Positions 1 to 8,087 are shown, numbered from the stretch's first letter. The stretch: DNA of 12,937 nucleotides from Armatimonadota bacterium (GCA_014381035.1 JACMIS010000812.1:1-12937), one strand, 5' to 3'. Numbers and translations are program-made. Notes: generated by a model from the letters alone, not told the origin.

Positions 1-2
1 AA

Positions 3-161
3 CAACGGCGGATTCGCGGGAAAACAGCAAGGGCTAACTCGAAACGCGCGAAACATACCGTAGACACAGCACCGCAGGTGAAACCGATCCAACAAAGTGT
101 TGGCGCCGTCCGCGAAGGACAAAGAAAAAGCCTGGGCAGGAGTTTTGCATTTTTTGGGTAA
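3..161 (+). CDS. Possible C-terminal tail of an upstream gene (partial, uncertain)
   Basis: One + strand frame stays open from the left edge to a TAA at 159-161, about 52 residues. The peptide is basic and low in complexity, rich in Arg, Lys, Gln and Ser, and has no motif I recognise. It could be the disordered end of a protein that starts outside the window. The main support is position: a hairpin followed by six T residues (171-204) comes just after the stop, as expected for the end of a transcript. Codon choice includes AGA and AGG, which is not typical of the neighbours, so this may simply be a chance open frame in non-coding DNA. Confidence 0.22.
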   Translation, partial: QRRIRGKTARANSKRAKHTVDTAPQVKPIQQSVGAVREGQRKSLGRSFAFFG

Positions 162-170
162 AGTTAGGAA

Positions 171-204
171 GCGGCGTGAACGATGGGAAACGCCACACTT
201 TTTT
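171..204 (+). terminator. Candidate intrinsic terminator upstream of the phosphohexomutase gene
   Basis: Arms 171-177 (GCGGCGT) and 190-196 (ACGCCAC) pair except for one C/A mismatch, closing a 12-nt loop. They are followed at 199-204 by six T. The stem is short, with five continuous pairs. It could end transcription from the left, or act in the leader of the phosphohexomutase mRNA. A wider inverted repeat (126-134 with 212-220, AAAAGCCTG/CAGGCTTTT) encloses it. Confidence 0.4.
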
Positions 205-228
205 CTACAGGCAGGCTTTTACCTAATT

Positions 229-1659
229 ATGATTGCAAGCAAAAAAATCGCGTTCGGAACCGACGGCTGGCGAGCCGTCATGGCGCGTGAATTCACGTTC
301 GACAACGTTGCATTGGTCGCACAGGCGATTGCGGACTACGTCAACAGCACCGGCAAAGGCGCGAAAGGTGTCGTAATCGGCTACGACGCTCGATTTTTAG
401 CCGAACAGTTCGCCGCATTGGTCGCCGATGTGTTAGGCGCGAACGGCATCCCGACGTTCGTTCCCGACCGCGATACGCCGACCCCGGTTGTTGCCTATAC
501 CATTCGCGCCAAAAATCTGGCGGGAGCCGTAATGCTGACTGCTTCGCATAACCCCCCCGAGTACAACGGCATCAAGTTTATCCCCGACTACTGCCATCCG
601 GCACTGCCCGAAGTCACCGACGCCATCACTCAGCGCATCGGCGAACTGCAGGAGGACCCGACGCAGGTCAAGTCCGGCGGACCGAAACCGACCGCGATTG
701 ACCCCAAGCCGGAGTATGTCGCACATGTCACAAAACTTATTGACTTGAAGGCGATTGGGGACGCGAAACTCACCATTTGCGTAGACCCTCTCTATGCCAC
801 CGGACGCGGCTATCTGTCCGACATTCTGCGCGACGCCGGATGCACCGTACATACGATTCACGATTACCGAAACCCGCTTTTCGGCGGCTCGCTCCCCGAG
901 CCGAACGCGACAAATCTGAAAGAATTGGGCGCGCTCGTGGTTGAAAAAGGGGCACATCTCGGGCTTTCTATGGACGGTGACGCGGACCGGTTCGGTATGG
1001 TGGATGCTACTGGTCAGTACATCACGTCGAATCAGGTTCTCGCACTGGCGATGTGGCACTGGGCGAAAACCCGCTACGCGACAGGGTCGGTTGTACGTAC
1101 CGTGCCAACGTCCTACAAGATTGACGCTCTGGCGAAGCATCTCGGCTTGAAAGTCATCGAAACCCCGGTCGGTTTCAAATGGGTCGGCAACGCGCTCAAC
1201 ACGACCGACGCGATTGTCGGCGGCGAGGAATCGGGCGGTCTATCGGTAAAGGGGCATATCCCGGAAAAGGACGGCATCGTTGCGGACCTCGTTATCACCG
1301 AATTGGTTGCAAAGTCCGGCAAATCGCCGCTCCAACTTCTCGCCGACATCGAGGCGATCATCGGCAAATTCGTCGCCACCCGTATTGATATGCGGCTTCC
1401 CGAAGCGTCGAAACTCGCTCTCATGGCGGGCTTGAAGCAAAACACACCGGTCACACTGGGCGGTCACCCGGTTGTCGAAACGTCGTTAATGGACGGCGTG
1501 AAAATGATCCGTGAGGACGGTTCCTGGGTGCTGATTCGCCCGTCGGGGACAGAGCCACTCGTCCGGTGCTACATCGAAGCACGCTCCGACGAGGGCATTG
1601 CTGAACTGAAAAAAGCGGTTCATGAACTCATACCCGACGGTGAAGACGCAACGCACTAA
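229..1659 (+). CDS. Phosphoglucomutase/phosphomannomutase family protein (alpha-D-phosphohexomutase)
   Basis: Interconverts hexose 1- and 6-phosphates in the cytoplasm, linking glycolysis with sugar-nucleotide and polysaccharide synthesis. All four signature sites of the alpha-D-phosphohexomutase superfamily are visible. They are the phosphoserine loop TASHNPP (catalytic Ser about residue 106), the Mg site DGDADR (249-254), the sugar-specificity loop GEESGG (332-337) and the phosphate-binding RPSGTEP (437-443). The loop resembles the glucose type more than the GlmM type, but the exact substrate is not certain. The 476-residue length is normal. The frame is open back to a GTG at 97, but those 44 extra residues are not conserved-looking and run through a terminator-like hairpin. 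The family start is close to the FGTDGWR motif, so ATG 229 is preferred. No clear ribosome-binding site is seen. The hen1 gene follows after 116 bases. Confidence 0.93.
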   Translation: MIASKKIAFGTDGWRAVMAREFTFDNVALVAQAIADYVNSTGKGAKGVVIGYDARFLAEQFAALVADVLGANGIPTFVPDRDTPTPVVAYTIRAKNLAGAVMLTASHNPPEYNGIKFIPDYCHPALPEVTDAITQRIGELQEDPTQVKSGGPKPTAIDPKPEYVAHVTKLIDLKAIGDAKLTICVDPLYATGRGYLSDILRDAGCTVHTIHDYRNPLFGGSLPEPNATNLKELGALVVEKGAHLGLSMDGDADRFGMVDATGQYITSNQVLALAMWHWAKTRYATGSVVRTVPTSYKIDALAKHLGLKVIETPVGFKWVGNALNTTDAIVGGEESGGLSVKGHIPEKDGIVADLVITELVAKSGKSPLQLLADIEAIIGKFVATRIDMRLPEASKLALMAGLKQNTPVTLGGHPVVETSLMDGVKMIREDGSWVLIRPSGTEPLVRCYIEARSDEGIAELKKAVHELIPDGEDATH

Positions 1660-1667
1660 ACCGAATC

Positions 1668-1727
1668 TCGACATGTCGAAATGTTCTTCAGTCGCCACCG
1701 ATGGACATTTCGACAGGGATTCGTCCC
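1668..1727 (+). promoter_or_regulatory. Palindrome and inverted repeat in front of hen1: possible operator or 3'-end hairpin
   Basis: The gap between the phosphohexomutase stop and hen1 holds a perfect 12-bp palindrome TCGACATGTCGA at 1668-1679 and a third half-site TCGACA at 1710-1715, exactly 42 bp from the first. The second half of the palindrome is also part of an 11-bp perfect inverted repeat, TGTCGAAATGT (1674-1684) with ACATTTCGACA (1705-1715). A small GGGA-TTCG-TCCC hairpin follows at 1716-1727. No T tract is present, so a standard terminator is not clear. A repressor site for the RNA-repair genes, or a 3'-end hairpin of the upstream gene, are both possible. Confidence 0.4.
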
Positions 1728-1775
1728 GCATAAACATTTAGCACAGCCGCCCTCTGACGCGATACAAACGGCGTA

Positions 1776-3209
1776 ATGATTCTTTCTATCACCTGTTCCG
1801 CGACCGAAACGGCATCGGACGCGGCTATTCTCGGCTATCTTCTACATAAGCATCCGGACCGATGGTTCGATAAACCGTTGTCTTTTGGCACTGCCACCGT
1901 TTATTATCCCGAGTCGTCGCCGGACAGCACTACAGTTGCCCTTGCGGTTCGAATGGACCCGGTAGAGATGGTGCGGAGCGGGAACAAAAACAACCCGGCG
2001 ACGCTCGCGCAGTATGTCTCGGACCGCCCGTATGTGTCCAGTTCATTTCTCTCGGTGGCAATCGCGGAATGTTTCGGGACCGCGCTCGGCGGTCGCTGCG
2101 AGAAATTCCCGGATGCCGTGACGCTTCCCCTACGCCTTTCCGCGACGCTTGCCGCCCTGCCCTGCGACGGCGGCGAAGCGGCGATCCGTCGCGTCTTTGA
2201 ACCGCTAGGATACACGGTCTCGATCCATGCTACCCCACCTCTGCTGGATGATCGATTCCCGGCATGGGGTGATGCCAATCTGTTTACCGTCACGGTTTCG
2301 GGCACGGTGATTTTGCGCGATCTGCTCTCGCATCTGTATGTTCTGGTTCCGGTTCTCGACAACGCGAAGCATTACTACGTGTCGGACGATGAAGTGGAAA
2401 AACTGCTTCGGCGTGGTGATGGCTGGCTCTTTATGCATCCGGCGAAGGAGTGGATCACGGCACGGTATCTGCGCTACCGCCGAACACTCACCGATTCGGT
2501 ATTGCTACGGCTTGCCGAAGTCGCGGAAGTATCGTCGGATGAAGCGGGCGAGCTGGAACCCATGAGCGAAACTGCTCCGGTCGCCGCGGTGAAAGTCCGT
2601 CTCAATGATCAACGGGTCGCGGCGGCACTAGACCTGATCCGTGCCGCAAATCCCCCTGCCCGCCGTGTTCTCGACCTCGGATGTGGCGAAGGCAAGACAA
2701 TGAGTGCGATCCGCGAAGCGTTCCCCCGCCTGGAGATGCTCACTGGTATGGATGTTTCGCCGCTGGTATTGAAGCGAGCGGAGCGGCGATTGAAGTTCGA
2801 CCGTATCGAAGGAGAAGCGCGAGATCGCATCGCGCTTCTGCATGGTTCACTCGTCTATCACGACGACCGACTACGCGGGTTCGATCTCGCGCTTCTCATG
2901 GAAGTGATCGAGCATTTAGACGCGGACCGACTCCCCGATCTCGCGTCCGCCGTGTTCGGACACGCTCGTCCGCGCCGTGTATTGGTCACGACACCCAACG
3001 CCGAATACAACGACGTTTGGGAAAGTCTGCCGGGCGGGGCATTCCGCCACGACGATCACCGATTCGAGTGGACCCGTGCGCAGTTCGAGGAATGGGCGGG
3101 CAAAGTCGCAGCACGGTTCGGCTACACGGTTTCGTTCATCGGGATCGGCGACCAGGACCCCGACGGACGCGGCACCCCGACACAGGGAGCGATTCTCGAC
3201 ATTCTTTGA
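1776..3209 (+). CDS. hen1: Bacterial Hen1: 3'-terminal RNA ribose 2'-O-methyltransferase
   Basis: Methylates the 2'-OH of the 3'-terminal nucleotide of a broken RNA using S-adenosylmethionine, before Pnkp seals the break. In the characterised system this prevents renewed cutting by the ribotoxin. The first ~245 residues match the bacterial Hen1 N-terminal domain (GYLLHKHPDR at 20-29), which in studied homologues activates the Pnkp ligase. The C-terminal half is the methyltransferase: SAM loop VLDLGCGEG (298-306), the metal-binding run EVIEH (Glu376, Glu379, His380), TTPNAEYN (405-412), and a later His in the HDDHRFEW segment (425-432). These match the Mn ligands (Glu, Glu, His, His) known for the family. 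At 477 residues it is full length. ATG 1776 fits the family's usual N-terminus, and no Shine-Dalgarno is visible. It lies 99 bases before pnkp on the same strand, the usual arrangement for the pair. Confidence 0.96.
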   Translation: MILSITCSATETASDAAILGYLLHKHPDRWFDKPLSFGTATVYYPESSPDSTTVALAVRMDPVEMVRSGNKNNPATLAQYVSDRPYVSSSFLSVAIAECFGTALGGRCEKFPDAVTLPLRLSATLAALPCDGGEAAIRRVFEPLGYTVSIHATPPLLDDRFPAWGDANLFTVTVSGTVILRDLLSHLYVLVPVLDNAKHYYVSDDEVEKLLRRGDGWLFMHPAKEWITARYLRYRRTLTDSVLLRLAEVAEVSSDEAGELEPMSETAPVAAVKVRLNDQRVAAALDLIRAANPPARRVLDLGCGEGKTMSAIREAFPRLEMLTGMDVSPLVLKRAERRLKFDRIEGEARDRIALLHGSLVYHDDRLRGFDLALLMEVIEHLDADRLPDLASAVFGHARPRRVLVTTPNAEYNDVWESLPGGAFRHDDHRFEWTRAQFEEWAGKVAARFGYTVSFIGIGDQDPDGRGTPTQGAILDIL

Positions 3210-3308
3210 CTTGCAAAAACTCGGATATTCGCAACAACTGGTCCCTACTGATTACGACGGATATTTTCCATTGTCCACTCCTCAAACGACACAGCACTGT
3301 TAACACTT

Positions 3309-5921
3309 ATGAAAACTATCGAAATCCCGGATTTTGCACTTGTCGCGTTAGTTGGTGCGTCGGGTTCCGGAAAATCTACGTTCGCGAAAACCCATTTTCT
3401 TCCTACGGAAACGCTTTCGTCCGACTATTTTCGCTCCTTTGTCTCGGACGATGAAACGGATCAGTCCGCAACGTCGGACGCTTTCGATGCCTTGCACCAT
3501 CTGGCGGCGTTGCGACTGAAACGGCGCAAACTGACAGTGATTGACGCGACGAATGTACAGGAGGGTGCGCGAAAACCGCTTCTCGATCTGGCGCGTCGTT
3601 ACCATGCCGTGCCGGTCGCCATCGTTCTGGATCTTCCCGAATCGGTTTGTGCCACACGAAACGAATCACGCCCGAACCGCGATTTCGGCAAGCACGTTGT
3701 GACGCGCCATGTCAGAGACTTGCGCCGCTCGGTGAAATCGCTCCGCAAGGAAGGTTTCCGGTATGTGTTCCACCTCGACGGGGAAGCAGCAGTCGCTGAC
3801 ACCCATATCACGCGAACGCCACTCTGGACCGACAAGCGCGGGGAAACGGGACCGTTCGATATTATCGGTGATATACACGGCTGCTACGACGAACTGTGCG
3901 ATCTGCTTCGAACGCTCGGTTACGCGCCGGACGACACCGGCGTCTACCGACACGACACCGGTCGGCGGCTGGTTTTTGTTGGGGACCTGGTGGACCGCGG
4001 ACCCAAAACGGTGGAAGCCGCGATTCTCGTAATGAACGCCGTACAATCCGGTGTCGCGTTCTGTGTTCCGGGCAACCATGACGACAAACTGAAACGCGCC
4101 CTTGAGGGACGGAAGGTCACGATCAGCCACGGTTTGCAGGAATCGCTGGATCAGATCGCCGCCCTTCCTGATCCCGAACGCGAAACGTTCATAACTCGCT
4201 TCGTATCCTTCGTAGACGGCTTGGTCTCGCACCTCTGGCTCGATGGGGGGAACCTTGCCGTCGCTCATGCCGGGGTCAAGGCGGAGATGATCGGGCGGGC
4301 ATCGGGCGCGATCCGCGAGTTTTGTTTGTACAGCGATACTACGGGTGAATTCACGCCGGACGGTTTCCCGGTACGTCGCGACTGGGCTGCGGAGTATCGC
4401 GGTGACCCATTTGTCGTTTACGGACACACCCCGGTTGATGCGGTACGAATCATCAACAACACAGCGAATATTGACACTGGGGTGGTATTCGGCGGATCAT
4501 TATCCGCGATTCAGATTCCCGAACGGGAGATTGTTATGGTCGCAGCGCGTGAGGCGTATGCTGTCGTATCTGGAGCCCCCACCCCCCGCTCCTCTCCCTC
4601 GTCAGGGGGAGGGGAGTCAGAGGCGGAATCAGGCAACGTTTCGCTTTCGCTCCCCCCTTACCCTCCGGAGGGAGAGGGGGACTCTGCCGCGCTCAACCTA
4701 TTGGATCACACCGGTCGTCGCGTCGTCTCGACCCGCCTCGCCGGGAGCGTGATCGTTGCGGAGGGCAACAATGCGGCGGCACTGGAGATCATGAGCCGGT
4801 TTGCGGCGCATCCACGGTGGCTGATCTACCTGCCGCCCACCATGAGTCCCGTAGAAACGGCAACCGCGGAAGACTATCTGGAACACCCCGCGGAAGCGTT
4901 CGCTTATTTCGGGCGGCAGGGAGTTGCAACCGTGATTTGCGAGGAAAAGCACATGGGGTCGCGGGCAGTGATCGTTGTTTGTCGGGACGGTGACGCGGCG
5001 AAGCGACACTTCGGGGCGGAACCCGGTGATTTACCGGGCGCGGTCTTAACTCGAACCGGACGGCTATTCACGACGGACCGGACGTTGCACGAAGCGATTT
5101 TGACCGAAACAGCGCAGGCGATAAACGCGGCGGGACTGTGGGACGAACTGGAGACCGACTGGCTTTGTCTGGATGCCGAACTGTTGCCGTGGAACGCTAA
5201 GGCGCAAGGGTTGTTGAAAGAGCAATATGCGCCGGTCGCGGCAGCAGGAAAGGTCGCGCTGATTGCGGAGATTGCGCTTCTGGAAAAAGCGGTGGAGCGT
5301 GGCGTCTCCGGCGCGGAGGCGGCATTGGTTGCGGCGCGGAGTCGTCTCGCCGATCTGGAAGCCTATCGCGTCGCCTATGGTCGCTACTGCTGGAATGTGG
5401 ACGGGATCGCCGATTTGCGAATCGCACCGTTTCACATCATGGCGGCGCAAGGACGAACATTCGTTGACAGGTCTCATCCATGGCATATCGAAGCACTCGG
5501 ACGGCTCGCGGATCACGCACCGCTTTTTCAAAAGACGGCGACACTTGCGGTCAACACCGGAGACGAGGAATCGGTTGCTGTCGGCACCTCATGGTGGCTG
5601 GAACGCACCGCGAATGGCGGCGAGGGAATGGTTGTCAAGCCACTCTCGTTCCTGCCTCCTAAGAGGTGTCAACCGGCGGTGAAAGTACGCGGGCGCGAGT
5701 ATTTGCGGATTATCTACGGACCGGAGTACACGCAACCGGCGAACTTGAAGCGGTTAAAAGAACGTTCGCTCGGTGCGAAGCGGTCGTTGGCGACGCGGGA
5801 ATTCGCGCTCGGCGTCGAGGGATTGGAGCGGTTCATTTCTGGCGACTCGTTGCGCCGGGTCCATGAATGCGCTTTCTCTGTGCTCGCTCTGGAATCGGAG
5901 CCTGTGGACCCGCGTTTGTAG
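3309..5921 (+). CDS. pnkp: Pnkp: polynucleotide kinase-phosphatase-adenylyltransferase (RNA repair ligase)
   Basis: Heals and seals broken RNA in complex with Hen1. The three domains are in the standard order. The 5'-OH kinase (about 1-170) has P-loop GASGSGKST (16-24), Asp39 and Arg42 of SSDYFR. The metallophosphatase (about 180-415), which removes 2',3'-cyclic phosphate, has GDIHG (187-191), GDLVDRG (225-231), GNHD (255-258), His320 and GH at 372-373. The ligase/adenylyltransferase (about 465-870) has the AMP-accepting Lys547 in EEKHMGSRA, EGMVVKP (772-778) and Lys792. In studied homologues the ligase is active only with the Hen1 N-terminal domain. All catalytic motifs look intact. Odd point: residues about 423-459, between phosphatase and ligase, are a Pro/Ser/Gly/Glu-rich stretch encoded by GC-rich palindromes, probably an inserted repeat. 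No clear ribosome-binding site. It converges with the ferredoxin gene. Confidence 0.96.
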   Translation: MKTIEIPDFALVALVGASGSGKSTFAKTHFLPTETLSSDYFRSFVSDDETDQSATSDAFDALHHLAALRLKRRKLTVIDATNVQEGARKPLLDLARRYHAVPVAIVLDLPESVCATRNESRPNRDFGKHVVTRHVRDLRRSVKSLRKEGFRYVFHLDGEAAVADTHITRTPLWTDKRGETGPFDIIGDIHGCYDELCDLLRTLGYAPDDTGVYRHDTGRRLVFVGDLVDRGPKTVEAAILVMNAVQSGVAFCVPGNHDDKLKRALEGRKVTISHGLQESLDQIAALPDPERETFITRFVSFVDGLVSHLWLDGGNLAVAHAGVKAEMIGRASGAIREFCLYSDTTGEFTPDGFPVRRDWAAEYRGDPFVVYGHTPVDAVRIINNTANIDTGVVFGGSLSAIQIPEREIVMVAAREAYAVVSGAPTPRSSPSSGGGESEAESGNVSLSLPPYPPEGEGDSAALNLLDHTGRRVVSTRLAGSVIVAEGNNAAALEIMSRFAAHPRWLIYLPPTMSPVETATAEDYLEHPAEAFAYFGRQGVATVICEEKHMGSRAVIVVCRDGDAAKRHFGAEPGDLPGAVLTRTGRLFTTDRTLHEAILTETAQAINAAGLWDELETDWLCLDAELLPWNAKAQGLLKEQYAPVAAAGKVALIAEIALLEKAVERGVSGAEAALVAARSRLADLEAYRVAYGRYCWNVDGIADLRIAPFHIMAAQGRTFVDRSHPWHIEALGRLADHAPLFQKTATLAVNTGDEESVAVGTSWWLERTANGGEGMVVKPLSFLPPKRCQPAVKVRGREYLRIIYGPEYTQPANLKRLKERSLGAKRSLATREFALGVEGLERFISGDSLRRVHECAFSVLALESEPVDPRL
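4573..4687 (+). repeat. GC-rich palindromic repeat pair embedded in frame in pnkp
   Basis: Two stem-forming units sit inside the pnkp coding region. Unit 1 pairs CTCCTCTCCCTC (4589-4600) with GGGGGAGGGGAG (4605-4616) around a 4-base loop, with two G-T type mismatches. Unit 2 has the perfect palindrome CCCTCCGGAGGG (4661-4672) and an outer pairing TCCCCC (4651-4656) with GGGGGA (4676-4681). The C-run/G-run composition is unlike the surrounding codons. It resembles REP-like extragenic palindromes that are common in many bacterial genomes (recalled, not searched). The reading frame is kept through it. The exact ends of the element cannot be set from one copy. Confidence 0.6.
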
Positions 5922-5930
5922 TCTATTTCC

Positions 5931-5963
5931 GAGTGCCATGGGATACTTTGCACCGTGGCACTC
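5931..5963. terminator. Bidirectional hairpin between convergent pnkp and ferredoxin genes
   Basis: GAGTGCCATGG (5931-5941) pairs with CCGTGGCACTC (5953-5963) with one wobble, around an 11-base loop. It fills most of the 48-base gap between two converging stop codons. There is no T tract on either strand, so termination would not be of the textbook intrinsic type. It may instead protect 3' ends. Confidence 0.55.
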
Positions 5964-5969
5964 TGCGGA

Positions 5970-6368
5970 TCATTCATTCGCCTCGGCGTCCACTTGGACT
6001 GGGAGCAAGGGGTTAGACGTAATCACGAACTCTTCGACGGGTCTGCCCTGCTTTAAATGCTCCTCCGCGATGCGTTCGGCGACCGCAGGCGACACACTGT
6101 GATACCAGGTTCCCTCGGGATAAACAACGACGAGCGGACCGCCGCGACACAACTGAAGGCAACCCACGGGCGAACAGTACACCCGCTGTTTCGGCGAGTC
6201 CATCGTCTTCACCCACTTGCGAAACTGTTTCAAAGTGGCTTCGTTTTCCGATTTCGCGGAACAATCCCCGCCGACACATACCAGAACATGCCGTTCGTAC
6301 CCGCCGTTTGCCTCCGTTCCGATACCACGCTTTGTCGCCTTTTCCCGTAATTTTCTGACGTCCGCCAT
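5970..6368 (-). CDS. (2Fe-2S) ferredoxin domain protein, thioredoxin-like fold
   Basis: A 132-residue soluble electron-transfer protein of the thioredoxin-like [2Fe-2S] ferredoxin family. The four expected cluster ligands are Cys31 and Cys36 (CVGGDC) and Cys70 and Cys74 (GCLQLC), the C-x4-C plus C-x3-C pattern of the family. They are followed by the typical GGPLVVVYPEGTWYHSV segment. An extra Cys65 is present. The redox partner is unknown, and nothing in the neighbourhood names one. The frame is open much further upstream, across purE on the other strand, but that part has no ferredoxin character. ATG 6368 gives the normal family length, so it is preferred. The gene is divergent from purE across 58 bases and convergent with pnkp, so it is probably its own transcript. 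Confidence 0.88.
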   Translation of the reverse strand: MADVRKLREKATKRGIGTEANGGYERHVLVCVGGDCSAKSENEATLKQFRKWVKTMDSPKQRVYCSPVGCLQLCRGGPLVVVYPEGTWYHSVSPAVAERIAEEHLKQGRPVEEFVITSNPLLPVQVDAEANE

Positions 6369-6402
6369 GATTCGTTGTACCACTCGCCATGCTGTCTGCC
6401 CA

Positions 6403-6416
6403 TGATAAAATCGGAG
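6403..6416 (+). promoter_or_regulatory. Weak candidate extended -10 and SD-like GGAG before purE
   Basis: TGATAAAAT (6403-6411) matches an extended -10 element with five of six bases of TATAAT, but no good -35 is seen at normal spacing. A GGAG at 6413-6416 lies 10 bases before the purE ATG and could be a weak ribosome-binding site. If transcription started about 7 bases after the -10, that GGAG would be mostly outside the mRNA, so both readings cannot be fully right. Confidence 0.28.
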
Positions 6417-6426
6417 CGAACACCTT

Positions 6427-6936
6427 ATGCCAAACAATGATCGTACGGAAACCGATCCGCTCGTCGGTATCATCATGGGGAGCAAGTCGGACTGGGAGAC
6501 CATGCGCCATGCCCACGAAACCTTGATCCAGTTCGATGTGCCGCACGAGTGCCGGATCGTATCCGCCCATCGGACTCCGCACTTGCTAACCGAGTATGCG
6601 ACACAAGCCGAAGGGCGCGGTATCGAAGTAATCATCGCGGGTGCGGGCGGCGCGGCGCACTTGCCGGGAATGGCGGCGGCGTTCACTTTGATTCCCGTTC
6701 TCGGGGTTCCCGTGGAGTCGCACTCGCTTAAAGGACAGGACTCCCTTCTTTCTATCGTGCAGATGCCCGGAGGAATCCCGGTCGGAACTCTCGCCATCGG
6801 AAAAGCAGGTGCCATAAATGCCGCACTGCTATCGGTCGCGATCCTGTCTAATTCACGCCCCGGATTACGCGAAAAACTACGCCAATTCCGCGACGCTCAG
6901 ACCGACCGTGTGCTGATGGACGAATTGCCACTATGA
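6427..6936 (+). CDS. purE: PurE: N5-carboxyaminoimidazole ribonucleotide mutase
   Basis: Moves the carboxyl group of N5-CAIR to give CAIR, the second half of the ATP-dependent carboxylation step of de novo purine synthesis. The 169-residue protein has the class I PurE motifs: GSKSDW (18-23), which binds phosphate, SAHRTP (46-51) with the catalytic His at 48, [12 protein letters not shown] (71-82), and QMPGGIPV (112-119). The last base of one reading frame is shared with the next: the purE TGA and the purK ATG overlap by 4 bases (ATGA). This predicts translational coupling and fits the class I type, which needs PurK. The first ten residues, before [12 protein letters not shown], look like a short variable extension. 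Confidence 0.96.
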   Translation: MPNNDRTETDPLVGIIMGSKSDWETMRHAHETLIQFDVPHECRIVSAHRTPHLLTEYATQAEGRGIEVIIAGAGGAAHLPGMAAAFTLIPVLGVPVESHSLKGQDSLLSIVQMPGGIPVGTLAIGKAGAINAALLSVAILSNSRPGLREKLRQFRDAQTDRVLMDELPL

Positions 6937-8087
6937 AGCCCGAACCGATTCTTCCTGGAGCAACCATCGGTATCCTCGGCAGCGGACAGTTGGGGCGAAT
7001 GCTCGCCATCGAAGCACGCAACATGGGATATGGGGTACGCGTCTTTTCGCCCGACAGAGAAACGCCGTGCGGGCAAATCGCCGATTCCGAGACCGCCGCG
7101 GAGTACCTGGATTCAGACGCGGTTCGTGCCTTTGCTCAAACAGTGTCTGTCGTAACCTACGAATTCGAGAATGTTCCTTCCGAAACGGTTACTGCCATCG
7201 AAGCGGTCGGGGTGCCGGTGCGTCCGGGTGCCAGGGTACTTCATATAGCCCAGAACCGTTTACGGGAAAAGCAATACTTTCAAGCATTGGGAATCCCCAC
7301 GCCCCCGTTTGTTCACATCACGTCGGGAGCGGATGCCGCCGCCGGATTACACGCGATAAACGGGTATGGGGTTCTGAAGACAGCGGGTGCCGGATACGAT
7401 GGCAAAGGGCAACGGATGATTCGCACCGAAGCCGAGGCGCACGACGCCTTCGCCGAACTGGGCGGGGTTGAGTGCATTCTGGAAGGTTTCGTAGACTTTG
7501 CCTGGGAAGGCTCCGTAGTCGCGGCACGCGGAATTGCCGGTGATTTTCAGCACTACGGACTCGTAAAGAACGATCACGTCAATCATATCTTAGACGTGAC
7601 GACCGCACCCGCGCCGGGGATTTCGCCCACGCTCACGAAAACGGCTCTGGATGCGACTCGTGCCATCATGGACGGTTTGGGCGTTGTCGGGGTTCTTTGC
7701 GTCGAGTTTTTTGTCACCCAAGGGGGCGATCTTATTGCCAACGAAATGGCTCCTCGACCGCATAATTCGGGGCACTGGACGATGGACGGTGCCGTGACAG
7801 GTCAGTTCGAGCAACAACTCCGCGCCGTATGTGGTCTGCCGCTTGGGGAAACGCGAATGCGTTCGTCCGGTTCCGCGATCGTGAATGTACTGGGCGATCT
7901 CTGGAACCGCGGCAACCCTGACTTTACCAGGATGCTTGCAGATTTCCCGGAAGCGAAATTACATTTGTACGGCAAGCGTGACGCAAGAGTGGGGCGAAAA
8001 ATGGGACACATCAATATCAATGCCGACACCCCGGAGGCCGCCCATGATCGTGCTATTGCGGCCCGTAGTCGGCTGACACCGCCATAG
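6933..8087 (+). CDS. purK: PurK: N5-carboxyaminoimidazole ribonucleotide synthase
   Basis: ATP-grasp enzyme that makes N5-CAIR from AIR, bicarbonate and ATP, feeding PurE. The 384 residues show the N-terminal GSGQLGRM (16-23), the central ATP-grasp loop GYDGKGQ (154-160) and the C-terminal signature [14 protein letters not shown] (270-283) followed by FEQQLRA. The start codon overlaps the purE stop and no separate ribosome-binding site is seen, so it is probably translated by reinitiation after purE. The TAG stop lies inside the left arm of a strong hairpin shared with the converging ATPase gene. Confidence 0.96.
   Translation: MKPEPILPGATIGILGSGQLGRMLAIEARNMGYGVRVFSPDRETPCGQIADSETAAEYLDSDAVRAFAQTVSVVTYEFENVPSETVTAIEAVGVPVRPGARVLHIAQNRLREKQYFQALGIPTPPFVHITSGADAAAGLHAINGYGVLKTAGAGYDGKGQRMIRTEAEAHDAFAELGGVECILEGFVDFAWEGSVVAARGIAGDFQHYGLVKNDHVNHILDVTTAPAPGISPTLTKTALDATRAIMDGLGVVGVLCVEFFVTQGGDLIANEMAPRPHNSGHWTMDGAVTGQFEQQLRAVCGLPLGETRMRSSGSAIVNVLGDLWNRGNPDFTRMLADFPEAKLHLYGKRDARVGRKMGHININADTPEAAHDRAIAARSRLTPP

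Noticed and set aside
97..228. GTG-started N-terminal extension (44 residues) of the phosphohexomutase
   Set aside because: It runs through a terminator-like hairpin with a T tract, has no family resemblance, and the enzyme family normally starts just before the FGTDGWR motif, as ATG 229 does.
433..1140. 235-residue - strand open frame inside the phosphohexomutase gene
   Set aside because: It is antisense to the most conserved motifs of a well-recognised enzyme, and its sequence looks like reverse-frame translation with no domain.
3222..3265. 8-bp direct repeat CGGATATT, twice at 36-bp spacing, in the hen1-pnkp gap
   Set aside because: Too short to separate from chance in a 99-base gap, and no promoter element lines up with it.
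2681..3454. 257-residue + strand frame bridging hen1 and pnkp
   Set aside because: It overlaps the methyltransferase domain and the pnkp P-loop in another frame and is very Arg-rich, as expected for an out-of-frame reading of GC-rich DNA.
3666..4427. 253-residue - strand open frame inside pnkp
   Set aside because: It is antisense to the kinase-phosphatase motifs with no recognisable domain.
4573..4687. Idea that the GC-rich block marks a frameshift or domain break in pnkp
   Set aside because: The frame is continuous, all motifs on both sides are intact in a single frame, and the ligase domain reads normally to the stop.
6369..6815. Long - strand open frame upstream of the ferredoxin, across purE
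   Set aside because: It lies opposite the conserved purE coding region, adds 149 residues without ferredoxin features, and is best explained as the shadow of purE.
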